A DNA stretch of 64,000 bases from Bacillota bacterium (GTDB lineage Bacteria; Bacillota; Clostridia; Oscillospirales; Ruminococcaceae). The notes beneath the pieces were generated by a model, which worked only from the letters and a program-made list of their open reading frames with translations, searched no databases and had not been told where the DNA came from. The stretch's first letter is position 1. Every line of letters starts with the position of its first letter. The position numbers and the translations under genes are program-made. This document shows, one piece after another, positions 34,482 through 42,817 of this stretch. The stretch covers positions 1-64,000 of the forward strand of contig JAEWRN010000043.1 of assembly GCA_023460035.1 (NCBI GenBank), given 5' to 3'.

Positions 34482-34558
34482 CTTTGAACTTCAAAGTATA
34501 TTGACATCTGTATTGCCCGGTGGTATACTGGCGGCAGCAATTACTTTGAACTTCAAAC
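34482..34558. promoter_or_regulatory. Twin identical operators flanking the MarR promoter
   Basis: The 13-bp palindrome TTTGAACTTCAAA occurs twice, at 34483-34495 and 34545-34557, with centres 62 bp apart. The first lies just upstream of the -35 box, the second near +16 to +28, so they bracket the promoter. The form TTTGA-N-TCAAA recalls binding sites of FabT-like MarR regulators. The downstream MarR protein is the likely ligand. Confidence 0.8.
34501..34529 (+). promoter_or_regulatory. Promoter of the marR-degV operon
   Basis: TTGACA (34501-34506), a 17-bp spacer and TATACT (34524-34529) match consensus well. It is bracketed by the two palindromes. Confidence 0.85.
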
Positions 34559-34586
34559 CATATAAATGCAAAACCGGGAGGCCCGC

Positions 34587-35033
34587 ATGAACGACAGCCA
34601 AACACAGCTCAACCGGTTTCTGGTCGAGGTGTTTCATGACGTTCTGCGGCTGGAAGAACAGTCCCTTACCAAGGGCAAGTTTCAAAACCTTTCCGTCAGT
34701 GAAATGCATGTGATCGAAGCCGTAGTGAACGGCCAGGCAGAAAACCAGGCCGGTATGGCAGCGCTGGCGGCAAAGCTGCAAGTTTCTGCCGGCACGCTGA
34801 CCATTGCAGTAAAAACATTAGAGCAAAAGGGGTACCTGCTGCGCTGCAAAACCAGTGCCGACCGGCGCCGGGTGACCGTTGCCGCAACCCCTTTGGGGCA
34901 GGCCGCATTTGACGCGCATCAGGCGTTTCACCACCAGCTCATCGACGCGGTGGCCCAGCAGCTGCCGCCCCGGCAGCTCGATTCCCTTGCAAGCGCACTT
35001 TCGACCCTGCATCATTTTTTTGACAAACTTTAA
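34587..35033 (+). CDS. MarR-family regulator, possibly FabT-like
   Basis: This is a winged-helix regulator of 148 residues. The MarR fold covers residues 30-140: LSVSEMHVIEAV, then AALAAKLQVSAGTLTIAVKTLEQKG as the HTH region and a wing with SADRRRVTVAATPLG. The ATG at 34587 follows GGGAGG at 34576-34581; an ATG at 34566 has no site. The gene is 54 bp from degV and in the same unit. The operator shape and the fatty-acid-binding partner suggest sensing of acyl chains, as FabT does, but fab genes are absent here, so this is inference. Confidence 0.85.
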   Translation: MNDSQTQLNRFLVEVFHDVLRLEEQSLTKGKFQNLSVSEMHVIEAVVNGQAENQAGMAALAAKLQVSAGTLTIAVKTLEQKGYLLRCKTSADRRRVTVAATPLGQAAFDAHQAFHHQLIDAVAQQLPPRQLDSLASALSTLHHFFDKL

Positions 35034-35087
35034 CGGCAAAACCCCGCCGCCCAGCAGGCAGCGGCAGTAGACAGGAGACGACAGGAT

Positions 35088-35960
35088 ATGGCAATTCGTA
35101 TTATTACCGATTCCACCGCAGATTTTTCGCCCGAAGAAGCCACGGCAGCCACTATTTTTACCGTGCCGCTGAACGTAAATTTTGGGCCGGACGAAGTGTA
35201 CCGCGACGGCATTGACCTTGACGCACAGGCATTTTATGCCCGGCTTGAGGCGGCAGAGCAGCTGCCCACCACCAGCCAGCCCAGCCCGGACGCATTTCTG
35301 ACCCTGTTTGAAGAGGCCAAAGCCGCGGGCGACGATGTCGTTGCCGTGCTGCTTTCGGGCGAACTGTCGGGCACCGTGCAAAGCGCCGAGCTGGCGCGCG
35401 GGCTTTCGGGCTGGGAAGAGCATATTTTTATTGTGGACAGCCTTTCGGCCACGTTGGGCCTGAAACTGCTGGTACAGCGCGCAGTCGCATTACGGCAGGG
35501 CGGGTACCCCGCGCCGCAGATTGCCGCGCGGCTGAACGAAGAAAAACGCCGCCTGCGGCTGTACGCCGTGGTGGACACCCTGAAATACCTGCAAAAGGGC
35601 GGGCGCCTGCCCAAGGCGGTTGCCATTGCGGGCAGCTTGCTTGGCATTAAGCCGGTCATCACCATCACCGACGGCAAGGTGGGCGTGGCGGGTAAAGCGC
35701 GCGGCCTGCCCGGCGCCTATGTCGCTATTTTTAAACTGATGACCGAGCAGGAGGGCGGCATTGATGCCCACACCCCCTGCATCATTGGGTATACCGGCCA
35801 CCGGCGCACTGTTGAGCCGTTTTACCGCTATGTCACCGAGCAGATGCACCTTGCGGCCCCGCAAATCTCCCCCATTGGCACGGTGATTGGCACCCACGCG
35901 GGCCCCGGCGCCTGCGGCATTGCCTATTTTACGGCCGAAACCGCCCCCGCCGCGCTGTAA
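35088..35960 (+). CDS. DegV family fatty-acid-binding protein (FakB-like)
   Basis: This protein of 290 residues is expected to hold a fatty acid in a tunnel and present it to a kinase (FakA) for phospholipid synthesis. The family marks are IRIITDSTADFS at the start, LPTTSQPSPDAFL for the carboxylate site, LSGELSGTVQSAELA, and a C-terminal lobe with IGTVIGTHAGPGACG. AGGAGACGACAGGAT precedes the ATG. It is second in the marR-degV unit. No fakA is in the window. The specificity (saturated or unsaturated chains) cannot be seen. Confidence 0.92.
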   Translation: MAIRIITDSTADFSPEEATAATIFTVPLNVNFGPDEVYRDGIDLDAQAFYARLEAAEQLPTTSQPSPDAFLTLFEEAKAAGDDVVAVLLSGELSGTVQSAELARGLSGWEEHIFIVDSLSATLGLKLLVQRAVALRQGGYPAPQIAARLNEEKRRLRLYAVVDTLKYLQKGGRLPKAVAIAGSLLGIKPVITITDGKVGVAGKARGLPGAYVAIFKLMTEQEGGIDAHTPCIIGYTGHRRTVEPFYRYVTEQMHLAAPQISPIGTVIGTHAGPGACGIAYFTAETAPAAL

Positions 35961-36058
35961 GGCGGGCGGGCACCGAAAGGCCTTACAGCGCGTGGCATAA
36001 AAAAGATAAAAACTGGTGCCAGCCCTTTTAAAACCCACGGGGCCGGTACATAGCAAAC

Positions 36059-36088
36059 AAAAACGAGCAGCAATAGCTGCTCGTTTTT
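36059..36088. terminator. Bidirectional terminator, degV / pgmB
   Basis: AAAAACGAGCAGC (36059-36071) pairs perfectly with GCTGCTCGTTTTT (36076-36088), with T-tracts on both strands. A second dyad spans the degV stop (CGCGCTGTAAGG / CCTTACAGCGCG, about 35951-35992). Confidence 0.8.
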
Positions 36089-36191
36089 GTTTGTGCCCAA
36101 TAAGGCGGGTTCTACCAGAACGCAGTTTTATGCTGCCACCATGGCGGCCCCGCGTTTTGCTTGCAAAGCTGCCGGTGCCGCTGCAAAAAAA

Positions 36192-36860
36192 TTAGTGCTG
36201 CAGCAAAATGCCGTTTAACTGCGAAAATTGCTGCAGGGGGTAAGTCGTCAACTTATCCAGTGCCGCATCTCCCAGCCCTGCACTGTCAAAACCACCACGG
36301 TAAGCCGCCAGAATGCCGGCGGTGGCATCCTCTACCACAAGGCACTGCGCAGGCTGCAAGCCAAGCAGCTGCGCCGCGCGCAAAAACACCTCCGGGTCGG
36401 GTTTGCTTTTGCTGATGCCGTTGCCGTCTGACACCGCGTCAAAAAAGTCGTCTAGCCCAATGCGCTTTAAAATCAGGCGCGTGTTTTTACTAGATGACCC
36501 GATAGCCAGCCTCAAACCCGCCTTACGCAAAGTGTTCAGCGTCAGCTTTACTTCATCACTCAGGTCAAAGACCCCCATATTTTGAAGAAGGCCGGTATAA
36601 ATGCGGTTTTTCTCTTCTGCAAATTTCAGCTTTTCTTCCTGCGTGTAGCTGCGCGGGGCTTTTTTTAGCAAAATCTCCAGGCTTTCCATGCGGGACACAC
36701 CCCGCTGCCGGTTGTTGTCCTCTCGCGTAAAATTGTGAATACCCAGCTGCTGTGCCAGTGCCTGCCAGGCCTCATAATGATACTCATCAGTACTGCAGAT
36801 GACGCCGTCCAAATCAAAAATCACGCCATCATAGCGGGGGTTCTTACCGGTGCCTTTCAT
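36192..36860 (-). CDS. pgmB: Beta-phosphoglucomutase
   Basis: This HAD-superfamily mutase of 222 residues converts beta-glucose-1-phosphate to glucose-6-phosphate. The nucleophile motif is FDLDGVICSTDEYHYEAW with the two Asp residues, and the cap carries RGVSRMESLEILL, the signature that separates beta-PGM from simple HAD phosphatases. SSKNTR and DSDG-like motifs (VSDGNGISKSKPDPEVFL) follow. The ATG at 36860 lies behind GGGGAGA and overlaps the end of the esterase gene by 17 nt. It is the last gene of the ABC-GH3 operon, and so implies that beta-glucose-1-phosphate is made in this pathway. Confidence 0.9.
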   Translation of the reverse strand: MKGTGKNPRYDGVIFDLDGVICSTDEYHYEAWQALAQQLGIHNFTREDNNRQRGVSRMESLEILLKKAPRSYTQEEKLKFAEEKNRIYTGLLQNMGVFDLSDEVKLTLNTLRKAGLRLAIGSSSKNTRLILKRIGLDDFFDAVSDGNGISKSKPDPEVFLRAAQLLGLQPAQCLVVEDATAGILAAYRGGFDSAGLGDAALDKLTTYPLQQFSQLNGILLQH

Positions 36861-37734
36861 TGCGATTCTCCCCAAGCCAAAGCAGTGCAAGCTTTACCCA
36901 TTCTTTCAGGTGAAACAGCGAAAGCGCCTCTTTGGGCAGCACTGTTTCATCACTTGTGCCCTGCCCGTGCGGCCCCCTGCCAAAGACATGCAGCTCGTAG
37001 GGCACCTTGTTTTCACGCAGCTGGGCAGAAAGGCCCCACAGGTCAGACGGGTGAATGACGGAATCTTGGTTGCTGCCCCAGATGAAGGCCGGCGGTGTGT
37101 GCGCACCGACATGGTTTAACAGGTTAAAGTAATCTTTTTCTTCCTGCGTCACCTCCATTTTACCTGAAAGAATTTGCGTAATGTCTTCACCGCGCAAATC
37201 GGGCATCAGGCCCTCATCCATCATTCTTACAATCTCCGGGTCAATAGGGGCACGGTTCCACGGCACCAGTGTCACTGCGGGGTAGCCCAAAATAAGAGCA
37301 TTGGGCCGAATGTCGTCTGCAGAAACCTGAAGCGCCTGTGTAAGAAAGCTTTTGTCGTAAAATACCCCAAGGCTCAGCGCAAGGTGACCGCCGGCAGAAA
37401 ACCCCGCCACTGTAATGTCATCCGGGTCGATGTTCCATTCTTCGGCATGGGTACGCACCAGGTTCACTGCCGCCGCAAGCTCTTTCAGCCCCTGCGGGAA
37501 CGGGTTTTCAATCCGCACTGAATAATCCAGCACAAAGGCACAGTATCCTGCGCGGGTAAACGCCATTGCCACCGGCTCGCCCTCGTTTTTAGAAACATAC
37601 TGGTACCCGCCGCCCGGGCAGACAATGATGGCCGGGCGCTGGATGCCCCTGTGGTCATAAGGGTCCTGTTCCAGCACATAGGTTGTCAGTGAAGCCGCGC
37701 TGCCATCCAGCAGCCGACAGGTTTGATTTAACAT
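36844..37734 (-). CDS. Alpha/beta-hydrolase, acetyl-xylan-esterase-like
   Basis: This is a cytoplasmic esterase of 296 residues without a signal peptide. The oxyanion motif is CPGGGYQYVS and the nucleophile elbow is GFSAGGHLALSL. The catalytic Asp and His are expected in VIHPSD and near GPHGQG. The family (BD-FAE/Axe-like) removes acyl groups from sugars. Its position between GH3 and pgmB suggests it deacylates imported oligosaccharides or glycosides. The start is the ATG at 37734; the intergenic gap to GH3 is 21 bp. Confidence 0.85.
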   Translation of the reverse strand: MLNQTCRLLDGSAASLTTYVLEQDPYDHRGIQRPAIIVCPGGGYQYVSKNEGEPVAMAFTRAGYCAFVLDYSVRIENPFPQGLKELAAAVNLVRTHAEEWNIDPDDITVAGFSAGGHLALSLGVFYDKSFLTQALQVSADDIRPNALILGYPAVTLVPWNRAPIDPEIVRMMDEGLMPDLRGEDITQILSGKMEVTQEEKDYFNLLNHVGAHTPPAFIWGSNQDSVIHPSDLWGLSAQLRENKVPYELHVFGRGPHGQGTSDETVLPKEALSLFHLKEWVKLALLWLGENRNERHR

Positions 37735-37755
37735 AATATTCGCTCCTCTTTGACA

Positions 37756-39462
37756 TTATAGTGCGGTGTCCCATTTCCCACAAAAGGGGTCTACCGGGCT
37801 GCTGCCGGTAAACTTGCTCCGGCCAAACAACTTGTCAACAAGCAGCGGCAGCGTGTATTGATTACAGCTGTAACAGTTGATAAAGGTTTTTATATGGGGG
37901 ACATCCAATAAGTGGTACGGGTTTTCCACTGAAATGAACACCGTGGGCACCGTGTGCGTATAAATGGGGCAGTTAACGCCCATCGGGTTCATCCATTCGA
38001 TACGTACCGTTGTCTGGTTTGACTTCGTTGCAAGGTTGGCGATGTAGAGCATGAGGTCAAACTCTTCTGTCACTTCTTTAAAGGAGACCTGGCGGCCTTC
38101 AAAGCGCTCTCCCGCTTTGAAATGTGTGACCTTTAGCCCCTCCTTTTCCAGCAGTGTGCCCAGCTGTTCCGCAAGCCCCGTTTCGCGGCCATAGCCAAGC
38201 GCGTTTTCGCCGCTCTCGATGCCGTATAGCAGCACATGCTTGATTTTCGCCTTGTCCAGAGGGATCACACCGTCAATATTCTTTACAAGTGTCGCCGAGC
38301 GGTCTGCCACCTCTTTTGCAATTTGCTGGGCATGAGGGGCATTTAACACCTGCATTGCATCTTCAACCTGCGGGACATTATTTTGCCGGTGCAGCCCAAG
38401 CGAAGCTTTCAGCGCTAAAATTCGCGTGACAGCCTCGTCTAACCGCGCCTTTGACAAAATACCGTTATGCAGGCCGTCAAACATAAAGCCGACGTCCTCT
38501 TTCAGGTTTTTGGCAAAAAGAAACATGTCGCACCCGGCGGCAATGGCATAGGGCACCGCGCGGTCACGCGGCATTGCCGCTGTCATGCCCGTCATTGTCG
38601 TGGCATCGCTGATAATCAGGCCATTGAACCCCAGCTTTTCGCGCAGCAGGCCACAAAGCAACTCTTTGGACAATGACGCCGGCAGAATATCGCGGTCTTT
38701 TATCCCGGGGCAAAGTGCACGCGAATAGGCCGGCTGCATAATATGCCCCACCATCACTGTTTTTGCCCCGTCTTCAATCAGTGTTTTGTAGATCTTGCCG
38801 TAAGTCGCATCCCATTCTTCACAGGACAGGCTGTTGACCGACGTCAGCAAATGCTGGTCGCGCTCGTCCACACCGTCGCCGGGGAAATGCTTGATTGAAA
38901 CTGCCACCCCATTGCCCTGACAGCCGTTGAGGTACGCACGGCCCATAGCCAGTACGGTGTCCGGGTCACTGCCGTAGGTTCGGGTGTTGGTGATGGGGTT
39001 TCGAAAATTAAAATCGATGTCGACCACCGGCGCAAATGCGTAGTTTGCGCCCACGCATTTTGCCTGCTGGGCGCAAATGCTGCCCAGCTCATACGCATAT
39101 TTTGTTTCACCCGTGGCGGCTACCGCCATTTGTGCCCCAATTTTAGTGCCTTCTTTGGCAATGCCATTTCCGCCGGCTTCCAGGTTTGCGGCAATCAACA
39201 TCGGTATTTTGCTGTTTTGCTGCAGCTGCGTGACCGAGCTCACGACATCCTGTGCGCTCATTGCACGGCACATCATACCGCCCGCCTGCAGCTCGCGGCT
39301 GACATAGGTCAGGTACTCACTGTCATTTGTATACCCCGTCAGGAAAAAAAGCTGCCCTACCTTTTCCTGCTCCGTCATGTGGCTGAGCGTATCTTCCACC
39401 CAGCCGATCTCCTCATCGATGAGGTAAAACGGGCTTTTTTTCAACAGTTCCTTTTCGATCAT
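37756..39462 (-). CDS. GH3 enzyme with His-Asp dyad (NagZ-type; probable glycoside phosphorylase)
   Basis: The 568 residues comprise a GH3 barrel plus C-terminal domain, with no signal peptide. The dyad loop reads KHFPGDGVDERDQHL (residues 191-205, with D202 and H204), which replaces the separate-domain Glu acid/base of ordinary GH3 glucosidases. The nucleophile is D286 in IISDATTMTGM. Enzymes with this dyad have been shown to act as retaining phosphorylases. The start at 39462 follows GAAAGGAAG and overlaps the permease stop by 4 nt (ATGA). With pgmB in the same operon, a beta-glucoside phosphorylase is the best guess; a beta-N-acetylglucosaminidase is the alternative. Confidence 0.88.
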   Translation of the reverse strand: MIEKELLKKSPFYLIDEEIGWVEDTLSHMTEQEKVGQLFFLTGYTNDSEYLTYVSRELQAGGMMCRAMSAQDVVSSVTQLQQNSKIPMLIAANLEAGGNGIAKEGTKIGAQMAVAATGETKYAYELGSICAQQAKCVGANYAFAPVVDIDFNFRNPITNTRTYGSDPDTVLAMGRAYLNGCQGNGVAVSIKHFPGDGVDERDQHLLTSVNSLSCEEWDATYGKIYKTLIEDGAKTVMVGHIMQPAYSRALCPGIKDRDILPASLSKELLCGLLREKLGFNGLIISDATTMTGMTAAMPRDRAVPYAIAAGCDMFLFAKNLKEDVGFMFDGLHNGILSKARLDEAVTRILALKASLGLHRQNNVPQVEDAMQVLNAPHAQQIAKEVADRSATLVKNIDGVIPLDKAKIKHVLLYGIESGENALGYGRETGLAEQLGTLLEKEGLKVTHFKAGERFEGRQVSFKEVTEEFDLMLYIANLATKSNQTTVRIEWMNPMGVNCPIYTHTVPTVFISVENPYHLLDVPHIKTFINCYSCNQYTLPLLVDKLFGRSKFTGSSPVDPFCGKWDTAL

Positions 39463-40469
39463 GCTGCTTCCTTTCCGCCGCGATGGAAACGCCGGCCCAG
39501 CCAAGCCACGATTTTTGTTTGATTGGTGGTGTAAGCCATGATCAGCACGATAATAACACCGGTGATAATTGTGACAATCGCACCGTCAATGCCAAAGCTG
39601 GTCAAGCCGTATGTAATTACGCTCATGCCCAAGGAACCCATAAACAGCCCCCACGGCATAGAAGAGTAACCCGCAAGAAACAGCCCGATCAAAACCGGCC
39701 CCATGGACGAAAACATCAACGTAGTAGAACTGAGGTTGCTGGCAGCCGTAATTTGCGCGTTGCAGGCATTTAGCAATGCCGCAACCCCCAGCAGCACGCC
39801 AACCAGCGCATAGGTCAACACAATGTTTTTCTTTTCGTTGACCCCTGCGTTGATGGCAAGCCGGGCGTTATTTCCAAGGCTTTTTAAATTACTGCCAAAC
39901 CGCGTTTTGTAAAGCAAAAAATAAAGCACCAGCAGAGTAGCCGCTAAAAGCACGTAACACCATGGTGCGCGGGAAAGCAACAAAAGGTTGTCGGCATAAC
40001 CGGTGGGCACATTAAAAATATTGGCTCCGTTGCCGCCAAACAAAATACCCGTAAGCGCTTCGTACACCATCACAACACCAAGCGAAACGATCATGTTTGG
40101 CACACGCAGCAGCAGATACGCCGCCGCCTCTACCAGTGCAAGCACTACACACACGCCCACACACAGCGCCAAAACGCCAAACACATTCAGGCCCCAGCGG
40201 GTACCCAGGTTGATGCCGATGATGCCCCCCAGTGTGGCAATCGTGCCGGGTGCGAAGTCCCATCTGCCGCCGGACAGCGGGATTGCAATTGCAAGCCCCA
40301 CGATGCAGGAAAGTACACTGCCGCGAAAAATGTTTGAGGTGATATATTCACTGAAGAAATACGGCTTTTCTGCAATAAGTGCCGCAGCGGCAAACAGCAG
40401 CCACATAAACGCAGGGAAAATCAACGTTTTTGCGTACCCGCCAAACCGCTTTTTAAGTGATACTTTCAC
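39459..40469 (-). CDS. Ribose-type ABC sugar permease 2
   Basis: This RbsC-family membrane protein has 336 residues and eight to ten helices. The start is GTG at 40469, because AAAGGAG lies about 9 nt upstream; a frame to 40517 runs through that site. It is paired with the first permease at 41807-42805, so the pore is probably a heterodimer rather than the RbsC homodimer. It couples to GH3 by a 4-nt overlap. A stable hairpin at 40493-40526 lies between it and the binding-protein gene. Confidence 0.87.
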   Translation of the reverse strand: MKVSLKKRFGGYAKTLIFPAFMWLLFAAAALIAEKPYFFSEYITSNIFRGSVLSCIVGLAIAIPLSGGRWDFAPGTIATLGGIIGINLGTRWGLNVFGVLALCVGVCVVLALVEAAAYLLLRVPNMIVSLGVVMVYEALTGILFGGNGANIFNVPTGYADNLLLLSRAPWCYVLLAATLLVLYFLLYKTRFGSNLKSLGNNARLAINAGVNEKKNIVLTYALVGVLLGVAALLNACNAQITAASNLSSTTLMFSSMGPVLIGLFLAGYSSMPWGLFMGSLGMSVITYGLTSFGIDGAIVTIITGVIIVLIMAYTTNQTKIVAWLGRRFHRGGKEAA

Positions 40470-40492
40470 AGGCCAACACTCCTTTCCATGAT

Positions 40493-40526
40493 GTCCCGCC
40501 AGCGGCACTGCTGCCATTGGCGGGAC
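40493..40526. repeat. Hairpin after the binding-protein gene
   Basis: GTCCCGCCA (40493-40501) pairs with TGGCGGGAC (40518-40526), and an inner GGCA/TGCC stem is possible. There is no T-tract. It lies between the solute-binding-protein gene and permease 2, where such stems often protect the upstream mRNA and lower downstream expression. Confidence 0.6.
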
Positions 40527-40560
40527 AAATTAATTTTATAATCTTGCAGCAAACTCTGCT

Positions 40561-41742
40561 TTACCGGGCCGCTTTAATCTCTGCTACTGTGCGGTTGGTC
40601 AGCGTGTTCAGGTCTGCCAGAGTGGCATTTGCATTTTCACTCAGCAGAACGCTTTTGATCTCGTCTGCGGTGACAGCGCCTTTTGCCATACCGTCTGTAC
40701 CACGGCCCAGCGCATAGGTTTCAAAATCGGCAAGGCTATCTTTGTCGGTAAATACCGGGTAGCTTGCCACGCCGTTCACGACGTTGACATCGCCGTCTTT
40801 CTGGTTGTACACACCCGCATCCGCGTCGCTGAATGAATTCCCGTCAAGGGCGTTCATGATGCGCACAAAGCAGGAAGCAATGCTTTGCGGGTAGTTGTTG
40901 GTACCCGCGGCAAGCAAGCTGCCGGCGTCAAACAGCGAGCCCACCGAAGAGTTGTAGCCCAGTGCCAAAAGCTTTACGTCGGGGTGGTTGTTCGTGAGTT
41001 CAGGGTAGACATAGTCAAGGCCCGAAGCAAGGCCAAAAATCGCCTGCGTATCCTGACCGATGGCAGAGGCCGTGGCAGTCTGTACATCCGCCGCTGCAAA
41101 ACCGCTGGAGTAAACAAGGTCGCTTACCGTATCATTGCTTGCCGCCGTAATGGTATCTTTGAACGCCTGATAGATTGGTGTTGCCTCTACAAAGGCAAAC
41201 GCAGGGAATGAAACACCGCTGACATTGGTCAGCCCGCTTTTCAAAAAGGCCTGTGCGTAAGCTTCACCAAGGGCTGCCTCGTCACCGCCAAACTGTTTTG
41301 TGCCGCCAAGGAAATACTTGCTGTTGACGTTGTTTGCATCCGAGGGGGAAGCATAATCAAGCGCCAGCACATAGTACACACCGGCAGACTCACAGGTCTG
41401 AATTGCAGATTCAAGGCTGGTGTCATAAGCGCTGATGATTGCTTTGCAGCCTGCGGAAATCAGATTTTCCACACAGCTGATCTGCGCGTCATCGTTATAA
41501 TCGGTTTTTTCAAAAACAAATTCGACATTAAAGTTTTGGGCAAGGTAATTGCAGTATTCCTGTGTGCTTTTACCCTGCTCGTCGGTATAACCATACATCA
41601 CTACACCGATTTTTACTTTTTCACCGGCGCTGGTGCTGGTGCTGCCGCTAGTGCTGGTACTGGTGCTGCCGCAGCCGGTCAACGCAAAACTAAGCGTGAC
41701 AAGCATGGCAACGACCGTTAAAATGCTGACCATTTTCTTCAT
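40561..41742 (-). CDS. Sugar-binding lipoprotein of the ABC importer
   Basis: This extracellular solute-binding protein has 393 residues. A signal peptide ends in the lipobox LTGC, so it is anchored on Cys24. A Ser/Thr-rich linker (STSTSTSGSTSTSAGEK region) follows. The mature part begins VKIGVVMYGYTDE, as in Peripla_BP_4 (RbsB-like) proteins. It is the third gene of the operon. The ligand is unknown; the downstream enzymes suggest a beta-glycoside, perhaps acylated. Confidence 0.92.
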   Translation of the reverse strand: MKKMVSILTVVAMLVTLSFALTGCGSTSTSTSGSTSTSAGEKVKIGVVMYGYTDEQGKSTQEYCNYLAQNFNVEFVFEKTDYNDDAQISCVENLISAGCKAIISAYDTSLESAIQTCESAGVYYVLALDYASPSDANNVNSKYFLGGTKQFGGDEAALGEAYAQAFLKSGLTNVSGVSFPAFAFVEATPIYQAFKDTITAASNDTVSDLVYSSGFAAADVQTATASAIGQDTQAIFGLASGLDYVYPELTNNHPDVKLLALGYNSSVGSLFDAGSLLAAGTNNYPQSIASCFVRIMNALDGNSFSDADAGVYNQKDGDVNVVNGVASYPVFTDKDSLADFETYALGRGTDGMAKGAVTADEIKSVLLSENANATLADLNTLTNRTVAEIKAAR

Positions 41743-41806
41743 GACAAAAACTCCTTTGACTTTTAAATAAATCTGCTGAAAACTGTGGTTTTATTTGCAG
41801 CTTGCA

Positions 41807-42805
41807 TTACCGCGGCATTGCCCGAATTGTTTTATTTTGCCGCAGTGTTGCAAACACAATGACCAGAAAGATGATGCCCCGAATCAGCGAGACATAGCTG
41901 GTAGGCACACCTGCCATCGTCATGCCGTTTGAAAGCAGGCGAAACGTCAGCGGGCCAATCACCGCCGCGCTGAATTTTGATTTTGACCCACCTGAAAGTG
42001 CCATGCCGCCCAAAATCATTGCCACCATGACGTCCATTTCCATGCCGCTGCCAATGTTTTTAGATACCGAGCCGGCCCTTGCCAAAAGAAAAATGGCAAC
42101 GACCCCAACACAAAGCCCGGCAATTAAGGCGCATATCATTTTTGTCTTACTGTTTTGAACCCCATTTTGTTCTGCCGAAACAGGGTTATCCCCCACTGCG
42201 CGTGCATGTTTACCAATTTTAGTAAACGAAAATAGCACCCAGCAGGTAGCCGCTGCCACCACCATAAGAACGACCTGCAAAGCTGTGTTGTTTTTAAAGG
42301 CGTTTACCAAATCATAATTGTCCAAGCCAATAACGGTGCTTGGCATTAAAGAGCATACATAGGTTACAAGGCCCCTCGCCATAAACATGACCGCCAGTGA
42401 AGCCACTGTCGATATTAGGCCAAACTTAATGGAAACGAATGCACTGAACAGGAATAGGAACACGGAAATGGCAACCGAAGCGGCCATTGCCAACAAAAGT
42501 GACCCGGTGGCATTTAAAATTAGTGCCGCAGCCATTGCGCACAAGCCGCCCACCGCACCGGAGGCAATATCCATAGAGCCATTGGTAAACATAAAAATCA
42601 CACCGACACAGGTAATCATCAGCGGCGCCGTTTGCCCCACGAGGGTGCGCAGGTTATAGGCAGAAAATATCTGCCCGCCAGTGAGAATAGAAAAGAACAC
42701 CACTACAAAAAGCAGCCCGGCATACTGTATCATGCTCGTTTTATGCTGCTTGAGCAGGTTTTTCAAGGCGGGCTTTTGCACAGCGTTTTCGGTTTGTGTT
42801 GTCAT
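41807..42805 (-). CDS. Ribose-type ABC sugar permease 1
   Basis: This RbsC-family protein has 332 residues. Motifs include FMFTNGSMDIASGAVGGLCA after the first helices and the coupling region RAVGDNPVSAEQNG. The long basic N-terminus (about 30 residues) precedes the first helix. It lies 12 bp after the ATPase gene and 64 bp before the binding-protein gene. It has a close partner in permease 2. Confidence 0.9.
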   Translation of the reverse strand: MTTQTENAVQKPALKNLLKQHKTSMIQYAGLLFVVVFFSILTGGQIFSAYNLRTLVGQTAPLMITCVGVIFMFTNGSMDIASGAVGGLCAMAAALILNATGSLLLAMAASVAISVFLFLFSAFVSIKFGLISTVASLAVMFMARGLVTYVCSLMPSTVIGLDNYDLVNAFKNNTALQVVLMVVAAATCWVLFSFTKIGKHARAVGDNPVSAEQNGVQNSKTKMICALIAGLCVGVVAIFLLARAGSVSKNIGSGMEMDVMVAMILGGMALSGGSKSKFSAAVIGPLTFRLLSNGMTMAGVPTSYVSLIRGIIFLVIVFATLRQNKTIRAMPR

Positions 42806-42817
42806 TGCTCTGCCCCC

